64,000 nucleotides of DNA from Ecdyonurus torrentis (taxonomy: Eukaryota; Arthropoda; Insecta; Ephemeroptera; Heptageniidae), in the NCBI GenBank assembly GCA_949318235.1, contig OX439132.1, forward strand, positions 42,550,331-42,614,330, in the 5' to 3' direction. The position numbers were made by a program, and so were the translations under genes. The notes beneath the pieces are model-generated. The model made no database searches. It saw only the letters and a program-made list of their open reading frames with translations, and was not told the origin of the DNA. Shown here in pieces: positions 49,108-62,300 of the stretch (the first letter of the stretch is position 1; every line of letters begins with the position of its first letter).

Positions 49108-49363
49108 TCACAATGTCGCACGACAAGAGCTCCGTGCTCGCTCTTGTCTGCTCGACAGGTGAACAAAAAAAGACAGCAAATTATGCACTCTTATATTAAT
49201 TGGTACTAAAATAACGTTGTTTGTCCACTTATCTTTGCAATCCTCAAGTAATATAGGTCCTGTTTTACTCCTAAGGTACGGTCGTTTAGTCCTCGCGTAG
49301 TCCTCGGTAGTCAAGTTCGCCAAGTCCTTGAGTTCTCACTTCTCTAATGTTGAGATGTTGGCG
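49108..49363 (-). pseudogene. Unidentified exon B, best-preserved copy
   Basis: The minus-strand frame is open for 71 codons (49323-49108): ANLTTEDYARTKRPYLRSKT, GPILLEDCKDKWTNNVILVP and INIRVHNLLSFFVHLSSR. The left copy (14773) and the unit copies follow the same frame with stops. Upstream in this copy a TGA replaces TGG of the unit-4 copy. The acceptor CAAGCAG| is retained. I do not recognise the protein. Confidence 0.5.
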
Positions 49364-49730
49364 CTGCTTGAATTATACACGAAGGGAATTCAGAATCAGG
49401 GTATTGAAAATTTTGAAGAGTAAAATTCATTATACTTTGTGAAGATAGATCAAACAAAACTAAACAAGTTGTAATTATCATAATATTATAGTAATTACTA
49501 ACTAGCTCAAAACACTACTTTGTACTAATTTGTATTCATACTTCTAACATTCGTTGCATAATATTGAAGTTTTATACTTTATTAGAGTACTCTGTTTTAA
49601 AAATTATAATAGCAATAATTATTATGTGTCTCAATTAGTTAGTAGAAAATTTGGTTGGGTTAAAGGAAAGATTCTTGTCAATTATCAGGTAGTATTTAAA
49701 ACGTAAATACTTTTACATTGTCATTTTACT
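49364..49730. other. Non-coding stretch
   Basis: AT-rich end of the duplicon. Nothing recognised. Confidence 0.4.
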
Positions 49731-50030
49731 AAAGGCACAGAACAACCTAAACAAAAAAGTTTGTATTATTCTAAACCAAACTGAAAATGAACGTTGATTT
49801 GACCGTAGTCATTGATTTCTAATTTATTTACTATTTACAAAAAGGCGCGAAAAGGCATTAACGTTCCAGAGCTTGCTTGGTCCACGCGCGCATAAAACAA
49901 GTGGGCTGTGACGTCATTGACTGTTCGTGACATTTTGTGAATGGAAAATAAATTAAAAATCAATGAATCCTATGGTTCTCAGGTTTGTTGGGACATTATT
50001 CAACTTTTTTGTTTCAGGTGTTCTACGCCT
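49731..50030. mobile_element. Palindromic MITE, copy 3
   Basis: Ends AAAGGCACAGAACAACCT and, reversed, AGGCGTAGAACACCTGAAAC. The centre carries TGGTCCACGCGCGC and GCTGTGACGTCATTGAC. The left TGACGTCA is lost. More diverged than copies 1 and 2. Confidence 0.8.
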
Positions 50031-50329
50031 ATAATTCGAAAAATCCGCAAGAGTACGACTAAAAATAAAAATTTATGTAAAAAGCTAAAGGATTGTTATC
50101 GTGCAAAACTAAGTAGTAATGTAGTTATGTAAATAACTTACGTAAAATTGAGATAACAGATAGCAAAACTTTGTGTTGGTTACTTCTTGTCAAGTTGCCG
50201 GATGTTGAAACGTGCTACCGCCAAGTGACTAACGTGACCCTCAGTAGTGACCAACACGTGCAGGTCACGTTCACAAGGACTTGTAGAGACAATCACGGTA
50301 CGTGCTCATTCTCCTAACTGTAATCTTAT
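50031..50329. other. Unique sequence before the satellite
   Basis: Contains a slightly GC-richer patch (50190-50300) with repeated ACGTG/CACGT words. No gene is recognised; a 63-codon frame crossing the MITE edge has no domain. Confidence 0.4.
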
Positions 50330-53300
50330 TGTTACAAAAAACATCTCATAATAACTAACCATAAAAAAAGAGAAAAAAATGTAGTATCAAGTAAAAAAAA
50401 AATTATATACCCTGACATATTCCATATAGCAACAAGTTAATGATCTCACTGGTATTATTAGTGATCATCAAATCTTAGTGCTACATAGAACATCTCAGAA
50501 TTTCTAAACATAAAAAAGAGAGAAAAAAATGTAGATTTAAATAAAAAAAATTATATACCCTCAAATATTTCATATAGCAACAAGATAAAGTTCTCACTGG
50601 TATTATAAGTGATCATCAAATCTTAGTGTTACATAGAATATCTCAGAATTTCTAACCATAAAAAAAAAAGAAAAAAAAATGTAGGTTTAAAAAAAAAATT
50701 ATACCCTGAAATATTCCATATAGCAACAAGATAAAGTTCTCACTGGTATGATTAGTGATCATCAAATCTTAGTGTTACATGGAACATTTCAAAATTTCTA
50801 ACCATAAAAAAAGAGAGAAAAAAATGTAGGTTTAAATATAAAAAAAAGTATACCCTGAAATATTCAATATAGCAACAAGATAAAGTTCTCACTGGTATGA
50901 TTAGTGATCATCAAATCTTAGTGTTACATTGAACATCTCAGAATTTCTAACAATAAAAAAAGAGAGAAAAAAAATGTAGGTTTACTTAAAAAAAAAATTA
51001 TACCCTGAGAAATTCTAAAAAAGCAACAAGATAATGCTCTCACTGGTATGATTAGTGATCATCAAATCTTAATGTTACATAGAACATCTCAGAATTTCTA
51101 ACCATAAAAAAAGAAAGAAAAAAATGTAGGTTTACTTAAAAAAAAATTATACCCTGAAATATTCTATATAGCAACAAGATAATGCTCTCACTGGTATGAT
51201 TAGTGATTATCAAATCTTAGTGTTACATAGAACATCTCAGAATTTCTAACCATAAAAAAAGAGAGAAAAAAAATATAGGTTTAAATAAAAAAAAGTATAC
51301 CCTGAAATATTCAATATAGCAACAAGATAAAGTTCTCACTGGTATGATTAGTGATCATCAAATCTTAGTGTTACATAGAACATCTCAGAATTTCTAACCA
51401 TAAAAAAAGAAAGAAAAAAAAATATAGGTTTACTTAAAAAAAATTATACCCTGAAATATTCTATATAGCAACAAGATAATGCTCTCACTGGTATAATTGG
51501 TGATCATCAAATCTTAGTGCTACATAGACCATCTCAGAATTTCTAACCATAAAAAAAAAGAAAAAAAAATGAAGGTTTACTTAAAAAAAAATTATACCCT
51601 GAAATATTCTATATAGCAACAAGATAATGCTCTCACTGGTATGATTAGTGATCATCAAATCTTAGTGTTACATAGAACATCTCAGAATTTCTAACCATAA
51701 AAAAAGAAAGAAAGAAAATGTAGGTTTAAAAAAAAATATATACCCTGAAATATTCAATATAGCAACAAGATAAAGTTCTCACTGGTATGATTAGTGATCA
51801 TCAAATCTTAGTGTTACATAGAACATCTCAGAATTTCTAACCATAAAAAAAGAGAAAAAAATGTAGGTTTAAATAAAAAAAAGTATACCCTGAAATATTC
51901 TATATAGCAACAAGATAATGCTCTCACTGGTATGATTAGTGATCATCAAATCTTAGTGTTACATAGAACATCTCAGAATTTCTAACCATAAAAAAAGAAA
52001 GAAAAAAAATGTAGCTTTAAAAAAAAAATTATACCCTGAAATATTCTATATAGCAACAAGATAAAGTTCTCACTGGTATGATTAGTGATCATCAAATCTT
52101 AGTGTTACATAGAACATCTCAGAATTTCTAACCATAAAAAAAGAAAGAAAAAAATGTAGGTTTACTTAAAAAAAAATTATACCCTGAAATATTCCATATA
52201 GCAACAAGATAATGCTCTCACTGGTATGATTAGTGATCATCAAATCTTAGTGTTACATAGAACATCTCAGAATTTCTAACCATAAAAAAAGAGAGAAAAA
52301 AATATAGGTTTAAATAAAAAAAAGTATACCCTGAAATATTCAATATAGCAACAAGATAAAGTTCTCACTGGTATGATTAGTGATCATCAAATCTTAGTGT
52401 TACATAGAACATCTCAGAATTTCTAACCATAAAAAAAGAAAGAAAAAAAAATGAAGGTTTACTTAAAAAAAAAATTATACCCTGAAATATTCTATATAGC
52501 AACAAGATAATGCTCTCACTGGTATGATTAGTGATCATACTGATCATCAAATCTTAGTGTTACATAGAACATCTCAGAATTTCTAACCATAAAAAAAGAA
52601 AGAAAGAAAATGTAGGTTTAAAAAAAAAGTATACCCTGAAATATTCAATATAGCAACAAGATAAAGTTCTCACTGGTATGATTAGTGATCATCAAATCTT
52701 AGTGTTACATAGAACATCTCAGAATTTCTAACCATAAAAAAAAGAGAGAAAAAAAATGTAGGTTTACTTAAAAAAAAATTATACCCTGAAATATTCTATA
52801 TAGCAACAAGATAATGCTCTCACTGGTATGATTAGTGATCATCAAATCTTAGTGCTAAATAGAACATCTCAGAATTTCTAACCATAAAAAAAGAAAGAAA
52901 AAAAAATGAAGGTTTACTTAAAAAAAAATTATACCCTAAAATATTCTATATAGCAACAAGATAATGCTCTCACTGGTATGATTAGTGATCATCAAATCTT
53001 AGTGTTACATAGATCATCTCAGAATTTCTAACTATAAAAAAAGAAAGAAAAAAAATGTAGCTTTAAAAAAAAAATTATACCCTGAAATACTCAATATAGC
53101 AACAAGATAAAGTTCTCACTGGTATGATTAGTGATCATCAAATCTTAGTGTTACATAGAACATCTCAGAATTTCTAACCATAAAAAAAGAGAGAAAAAAA
53201 TGTAGGTTTAAATAAAAAAAAGTATACCCTGAAATATTCAATATAGCAACAAGATAAAGTTCTCACTGGTATGATTAGTGATCATCAAATCTTAGTGCTA

Positions 53301-56300
53301 CATAGAACATCTCAGAATTTCTAACCATAAAAAAAGAGAGAAAAAAATGTAGGTTTAAATAAAAAAAAGTATACCCTGAAATATTCAATATAGCAACAAG
53401 ATAAAGTTCTCACTGGTATGATTAGTGATCATCAAATCTTAGTGCTACATAGAACATCTCAGAATTTCTAACCATAAAAAAAGAAAGAAAAAAAAATATA
53501 GGTTTACTTTAAAAAAATTATACCCTGAAATATTCTATATAGCAACAAGATAATGCTCTCACTGGTATGATTAGTGATCATCAAATCTTAGTGTTACATA
53601 GAACATCTCAGAATTTCTAACCATAAAAAAAGAGAGAAAAAAACTGTAGGTTTAAATAAAAAAATTTTATACCCTGAAATATTCAATATAGCAACAAGAT
53701 AATGCTCTCACTGGTATGATTAGTGATCATCAAATCTTAGTGTTACATAGAACATCTCAGAATTTCTAACCATAAAAAAAGATAGAAAAAAATGTAGGTT
53801 TAAATAAAAAAAAGTATACCCTGAAATATTCTATATAGCAACAAGATAATGCTCTCACTGGTATTATTAGTGATCATCAAATCTTAGTGTTACATAGAAC
53901 ATCTCAGAATTTCTAACCATAAAAAAAGAAAGAAAAAAAATGTAGCTTTAAAAAAAAAATTATACCCTGAAATATTCAATATAGCAACAAGATTAAGTTC
54001 TCACTGGTATGATTAGTGATCATCAAATCTTTGTGTTACATAGAACATCTCAGAATTTCTAACCATAAAAAAAGAAAGAAAGAAAATGTAGGTTTAAAAA
54101 AAAAATTATACCCTGAAATATTCAATATAGCAACAAGATAAAGTTCTCACTGGTATGATTAGTGATCATCAAATCTTAGTGTTACATAGAACATCTCAGA
54201 ATTTCTAACCATAAAAAAAAGAGAGAAAAAAAATGTAGGTTTACTTAAAAAAAAATTATACCCTGAAATATTCTATATAGCAACAAGATAATGCTCTCAC
54301 TGGTATGATTAGTGATCATCAAATCTTAGTGTTACATAGAACATCTCAGAATTTCTAACCATAAAAAAAAAAAAGAAAAAAATGTTGGTTTAAAAAAAAA
54401 AAATTATACCCTGAAATATTCAATGTAGCAACAAGATAAAGTTCTCACTGATATGATTAGTGATCATCAAATCTTAGTGTTACATAGATCATCTCAGAAT
54501 TTCTAACTATAAAAAAAGAAAGAAAAAAAATGTAGCTTTAAAAAAAAAATTATACCCTGAAATACTCAATATAGCAACAAGATAAAGTTCTCACTGGTAT
54601 GATTAGTGATCATCAAATCTTAGTGTTACATAGAACATCTCAGAATTTCTAACCATAAAAAAAGAGAGAAAAAAATGTAGGTTTAAATAAAAAAAAGTAT
54701 ACCCTGAAATATTCTATATAGCAACAAGATAATGCTCTCACTGGTATGATTAGTGATCATCAAATCTTAGTGTTACATAGAACATCTCAGAATTTCTAAC
54801 CATAAAAAAAGAAAGAAAAAAAATGTAGCTTTAAAAAAAAAATTATACCCTGAAATATTCAATATAGCAACAAGATTAAGTTCTCACTGGTATGATTAGT
54901 GATCATCAAATCTTTGTGTTACATAGAACATCTCAGAATTTCTAACCATAAAAAAAGAAAGAAAGAAAATGTAGGTTTAAAAAAAAAATTATACCCTGAA
55001 ATATTCAATATAGCAACAAGATAAAGTTCTCACTGGTATGATTAGTGATCATCAAATCTTAGTGTTACATAGAACATCTCAGAATTTCTAACCATAAAAA
55101 AAAGAGAGAAAAAAAATGTAGGTTTACTTAAAAAAAAATTATACCCTGAAATATTCTATATAGCAACAAGATAATGCTCTCACTGGTATGATTAGTGATC
55201 ATCAAATCTTAGTGTTACATAGAACATCTCAGAATTTCTAACCATAAAAAAAAAAAGAAAAAAATGTTGGTTTAAAAAAAAAAAATTATACCCTGAAATA
55301 TTCAATGTAGCAACAAGATAAAGTTCTCACTGATATGATTAGTGATCATCAAATCTTAGTGTTACATAGATCATCTCAGAATTTCTAACTATAAAAAAAG
55401 AAAGAAAAAAAATGTAGCTTTAAAAAAAAAATTATACCCTGAAATACTCAATATAGCAACAAGATAAAGTTCTCACTGGTATGATTAGTGATCATCAAAT
55501 CTTAGTGTTACATAGAACATCTCAGAATTTCTAACCATAAAAAAAGAGAGAAAAAAATGTAGGTTTAAATAAAAAAAAGTATACCCTGAAATATTCTATA
55601 TAGCAACAAGATAATGCTCTCACTGGTATGATTAGTGATCATCAAATCTTAGTGTTACATAGAACATCTCAGAATTTCTAACCATAAAAAAAGAAAGAAA
55701 AAAAATGTAGCTTTAAAAAAAAAATTATACCCTGAAATATTCAATATAGCAACAAGATTAAGTTCTCACTGGTATGATTAGTGATCATCAAATCTTTGTG
55801 TTACATAGAACATCTCAGAATTTCTAACCATAAAAAAAGAAAGAAAGAAAATGTAGGTTTAAAAAAAAAATTATACCCTGAAATATTCAATATAGCAACA
55901 AGATAAATCTCTCACTGGTATGATTAGTGATCATCAAATCTTAGTGTTACATAGAACATCTCAGAATTTCTAACCATAAAAAAAAGAGAGAAAAAAAATG
56001 TAGGTTTACTTAAAAAAAAATTATACCCTGAAATATTCTATATAGCAACAAGATAATGCTCTCACTGGTATGATTAGTGATCATCAAATCTTAGTGCTAA
56101 ATAGAACATCTCAGAATTTCTAACCATAAAAAAAGAAAGAAAAAAAAAATAAGGTTTACTTAAAAAAAAATTATACCCTGAAATATTCTATATAGCAACA
56201 AGATAATGCTCTCACTGGTATGATTAGTGATCATCAAATCTTAGTGTTACATAGAACATCTCAGAATTTCTAACCATAAAAAAAAAAAGAAAAAAATGTT

Positions 56301-59300
56301 GGTTTAAAAAAAAAAATTATACCCTGAAATATTCAATGTAGCAACAAGATAAAGTTCTCACTGATATGATTAGTGATCATCAAATCTTAGTGTTACATAG
56401 ATCATCTCAGAATTTCTAACTATAAAAAAAGAAAGAAAAAAAATGTAGCTTTAAAAAAAAAATTATACCCTGAAATACTCAATATAGCAACAAGATAAAG
56501 TTCTCACTGGTATGATTAGTGATCATCAAATCTTAGTGTTACATAGAACATCTCAGAATTTCTAACCATAAAAAAAGAGAGAAAAAAATGTAGGTTTAAA
56601 TAAAAAAAAGTATACCCTGAAATATTCAATATAGCAACAAGATAAAGTTCTCACTGGTATGATTAGTGATCATCAAATCTTAGTGCTACATAGAACATCT
56701 CAGAATTTCTAACCATAAAAAAAGAAAGAAAATAAAATATAGGTTTACTTAAAAAAAATTATACCCTGAAATATTCTATATAGCAACAAGATAATGCTCT
56801 CACTGGTATGATTAGTGATCATCAAATCTTAGTGTTACATAGAACATCTCAGAATTTCTAACCATAAAAAAAGAGAGGAAAAAACTGTAGGTTTAAATAA
56901 AAAAAAATTATACCCTGAAATATTCTATATAGCAACAAGATAATGCTCTCACTGGTATGATTAGTGATCATCAAATCTTAGTGCTACATAGAACATCTCA
57001 GAATTTCTAACCATAAAAAAAAAGAAAAAAAAAATGAAGGTTTACTTAAAAAAAAATTATACCCTGAAATATTCTATATAGCAACAAGATAATGCTCTAA
57101 CTGGTATGATTAGTGATCATCAAATCTTAGTGTTACATAGAACATCTCAGAATTTCTAACCATAAAAAAAAGAGAGAAAAAAAATGTAGGTTTAAATAAA
57201 AAAAAGTATACCCTGAAATATTCAATATAGCAACAAGATAAAGTTCTCACTGGTATGATTAGTGATCATCAAATCTTAGTGTTACATAGAAAATCTCAGA
57301 ATTTCTAACCATAAAAAAAGAAAGAAAAAAAAATATAGGTTACTTAAAAAAAATTATACCCTGAAATATTCTATATAGCAACAAGATAATGCTCTCACTG
57401 GTATGATTAGTGATCATCAAATCTTAGTGCTACAGAGAACATCTCAGAATTTCTAACCATAAAAAAAAAGAAAAAAAAATGAAGGTTTACTTAAAAAAAA
57501 ATTATACCCTGAAATATTCTATATAGCAACAAGATAATGCTCTCACTGGTATGATATGTGATCATTAAATCTTAGTGCTAAATAAAACATCTCAGAATTT
57601 CTAACCATAAAAAAAGAAAAAAAAAAAATGAAGGTTTACTTAAAAAAAAATTATACCTTGAAATATTCTATATAGCAACAAGATAATGCTCTCACTGGTA
57701 TGATTAGTGATCATCAAATCTTAGTGTTACATAGAACATCTCAGAATTTCTAACCATAAAAAAAGAAAGAAAAAAATGTTGGTTTAAAAAAAAAATTATA
57801 CCCTGAAATATTCAATGTAGCAACAAGATAAAGTTCTCACTGGTATGATTAGTGATCATCTAATCTTAGTGTTACATAGATCATCTTAGAATTTCTAACC
57901 ATAAAAAAAGAAAGAAAAAAAATGTAGCTTTAAAAAAAAAATTATACCGTGAAATACTCAATATAGCAACAAGATAAAGTTCTCACTGGTATGATTAGTG
58001 ATCATCAAATCTTAGTGTTACATAGAACATCTCAGAATTTCTAACCATAAAAAAAGAGAGAAAAAAATGTAGGTTTAAATAAAAAAAAGTATACCCTGAA
58101 ATATTCAATATAGCAACAAGATAAAGTTCTCACTGGTATGATTAGTGATCATCAAATCTTAGTGCTACATAGAACATCTCAGAATTTCTAACCATAAAAA
58201 AAGAAAGAAAAAAAAATATAGGTTTACTTAAAAAAAATTATACCCTAAAATATTCTATATAGCAACAAGATAATGCTCTCACTGGTATGATTAGTGATCA
58301 TCAAATCTTAGTGCTACATAGAACATCTCAGAATTTCTAACCATAAAAAAAGAAAGAAAAAAAAATGAAGGTTTAAATATAAAAAAAAGTATACCCTGAA
58401 ATATTCAATATAGCAACAAGATAAAGTTCTCACTGGTATGATTAGTGATCATCAAATCTTAGTGTTACATTGAACATCTCAGAATTTCTAACAATAAAAA
58501 AAGAGAGAAAAAAATGTAGGTTTACTTAAAAAAAAAATTATACCCTGAGATATTCTATATAGCAACAAGATAATGCTCTCACTGGTATGATTAGTGATTA
58601 TCAAATCTTAGTGCTACATAGAACATCTCAGAATTTCTAACCATAAAAAAAGGAGGAAACAAATGAAGGTTTACTTAAAAAAAAGTATACCCTGAAATAT
58701 TCTATATAGCAACAAGATAATGCTCTCACTGGTATGATTAGTGATCATCAAATCTTAGTGTTACATAGAACATCTCAGAATTTCTAACCATAAAAAAAGA
58801 GAGAAAAAAATGTAGGTTTAAATAAAAAAATTTTATACCCTGAAATATTCAATATAGCAACAAGATAAAGTTCTCACTGGTATGATTAGTGATCATCAAA
58901 TCTTAGTGTTACATAGAACATCTCAGAATTTCTAACCATAAAAAAAGAAAGAAAAAAAATATAGGTTGAAAAAAAAAATATATACCCTGAAATATTCTAT
59001 ATAGCAACAAGATAATGCTCTCACTGGTATGATTAGTGATCATCAAATCTTAGTGTTACATAGAACATCTCAGAATTTCTAACCATAAAAAAAGAGAGAA
59101 AAAAATGTAGGTTTAAATAAAAAAATTATATACCCTGAAATATTCAATATAGCAACAAGATAATGCTCTCACTGGTATGATTAGTGATCATCAAATCTTA
59201 GTGTTACATAGAACATCTCAGAATTTCTAACCATAAAAAAAGAGAAAAAAATGTAGGTTTAAATAAAAAAAAAGTATACCCTGAAATATTCAATATAGCA

Positions 59301-62300
59301 ACAAGATAAAGTTCTCACTGGTATGATTAGTGATCATCAAATCTTAGAGTTACATAGAACATCTCAGAATTTCTAACCATAAAAAAAGAGAAAAAAATGT
59401 AGGTTTAAATAAAAAAAAAGTATACCCTGAAATATTCAATATAGCAACAAGATAAAGTTCTCACTGGTATGATTAGTGATCATCAAATCTTAGTGTTACA
59501 TAGAACATCTTAGAATTTCTAACCATAAAAAAAGAAAGAAAAAAAATATAGGTTTACTTAAAAAAAATTATACCCTGAAACATTCTATATAGCAACAAGA
59601 TAATGCTCTCACTGGTATGATTAGTGATCATCAAATCTTAGTGTTACATAGAAAATCTTAGAATTTCTAACCATAAAAAAAAGAAAGAAAAAAAATATAG
59701 GTTTACTTAAAAAAAATTATACCCTGAAATATTCTATATAGCAACAAGATAATGCTCTCACTAGTATGATAAGTGATCATCAAATCTTAGTGTTACATAG
59801 AACATCTCAGAATTTCTAACCATAAAAAAAGAGAGAAATAAAATGTAGGTTTAAATAAAAAAATTTTATACCCTGAAATATTCAATATAGCAACAAGATA
59901 AAGTTCTCACTGGTATGATTAGTGATCATCAAATCTTAGTGCTACATAGAATATCTCAGAATTTCTAACCATAAAAAAAGAAAGAAAAAAAATATAGGTT
60001 GAAAAAAAAAATATTATACCCTGAAATATTCTATATAGCAACAAGATAATGCTCTCACTGGTATGATTAGTGATCATCAAATCTTAGTGTTACATAGAAC
60101 ATCTCAGAATTTCTAACCATAAAAAAAGAAAGAAAAAAAATGAAGGTTTACTAAAAAAAAAATTATACCCTGAAATATTCTATATAGCAACAAGATATTG
60201 CTCTCACTGGTATGATTAGTAATCACCAAATCTTAGTGTTATATAGAACATCTCAGAATTTCTAACCATAAAAAAAGAGAGAAAAAAAATGTAGGTTTAA
60301 ATAAAAAAATTATATACCCTGAAATATTCAATATAGCAACAAGATTAAGTTCTCACTGGTATGATTAGTGATCATCAAATCTTAGTGTTACATAGAACAT
60401 CTCAGAATTTCTAACCATAAAAAAAGAAACAAAAAAAAATATAGGTTTACTTAAAAAAAATTATACCCTGAAATATTCTATATAGCAACAAGATAATGCT
60501 CTCACTGGTTTGATTAGTGATCATCAAATCTTAGTGCTACATAGAACATCTCAGAATTTCTAACCATAAAAAAAAAGAAAAAAAAAATGAAGGTTTACTT
60601 AAAAAAAATTTATACCCTGAAATATTCTATATAGCAACAAGATAATGCTCTAACTGGTATGATTAGTGATCATCAAATCTTAGTGTTACATAGAACATCT
60701 CAGAATTTCTAACCATAAAAAAAGAGAGAAAAAAATGTAGGTTTAAATAAAAAAAAGTATACCCTGAAATATTCAATATAGCAACAAGATAAAGTTCTCA
60801 CTGGTATGATTAGTGATCATCAAATCTTAGTGCTACATAGAAAATCTCAGAATTTCTAACCATAAAAAAAGAAAGAAAAAAAAATATAGGTTGAAAAAAA
60901 AAATATTATACCCTGAAATATTCTATATAGCAACAAGATAATGCTCTCACTGGTATGATTAGTAATCACCAAATCTTAGTGTTACATAGAACATCTCAGA
61001 ATTTCTAACCATAAAAAAAGGAAGAAAAAAAATGTAGGTTTAAATAAAAAAATTATATACCCTGAAATATACAATATAGCAACAAGATTAAGTTCTCACT
61101 GGTATGATTAGTGATCATCAAACCGGTAGTGTTACATAGAACATCTCAGAATTTCTAACCATATAAAAAGAAAGAAAAAAAATGTAGCTTGAAAAAAAAA
61201 ATTATACCCTGAAATATTCAATATAGCAACAAGATAAAGTTCTCACTGGTATGATTAGTGATCATCAAATCTTAGTGTTACATAGAACATCTCAGAATTT
61301 CTAACCATAAAAAAAGAAAGAAAAAAAATGAAGGTTTACTAAAAAAAAAATTATACCCTGAAATATTCTATATAGCAACAAGATATTGCTCTCACTGGTA
61401 TGATTAGTAATCACCAAATCTTAGTGTTATATAGAACATCTCAGAATTTCTAACCATAAAAAAAGAGAGAAAAAAATGTAGGTTTAAATAAAAAAATTAT
61501 ATACCCTGAAATATTCAATATAGCAACAAGATTAAGTTCTCACTGGTATGATCAGTGATCATCAAATCTTAGTGTTACATAGAACATCTCAGAATTTCTA
61601 ACCATAAAAAAAGAAAGAAAAAAAAATATAGGTTTACTTAAAAAAAATTATACCCTGAAATATTCTATATAGCAACAAGATAATGCTCTCACTGGTATGA
61701 TTAGTGATCATCAAATCTTAGTGCTACATAGAACATCTCAGAATTTCTAACCATAAAAAAAAAAGAAAAAAAAATGAAGGTTTACTTAAAAAAAAAATTA
61801 TACCCTGAAATATTCTATATAGCAACAAGATAATGCTCTAACTGGTATGATTAGTGATCATCAAATCTTAGTGTTACATAGAACATCTCAGAATTTCTAA
61901 CCATAAAAAAAGAGAGAAAAAAATGTAGGTTTAAATAAAAAAAAGGATACCCTGAAATATTCAATATAGCAACAAGATAAAGTTCTCACTGGTATGATTA
62001 GTGATCATCAAATCTTAGTGTTACATAGAACATCTCAGAATTTCTAACCATAAAAAAAGAAAGAACAAAAAAATAAAGGTTTACTTAAAAAAAAAATTAT
62101 ACCCTGAAATATTCTATATAGCAACAAGATAATGCTCTCACTGGTATGATTAGTGATCATCAAATCTTAGTGTTACATAGAACATCTCAGAATTTCTAAC
62201 CATAAAAAAAGAAAGAAAAAAAATATAGGTTTAAAAAAAAAATATCGTACCCTGAAATATTCTATATAGCAACAAGATAATGCTCTCACTGGTATGATTA

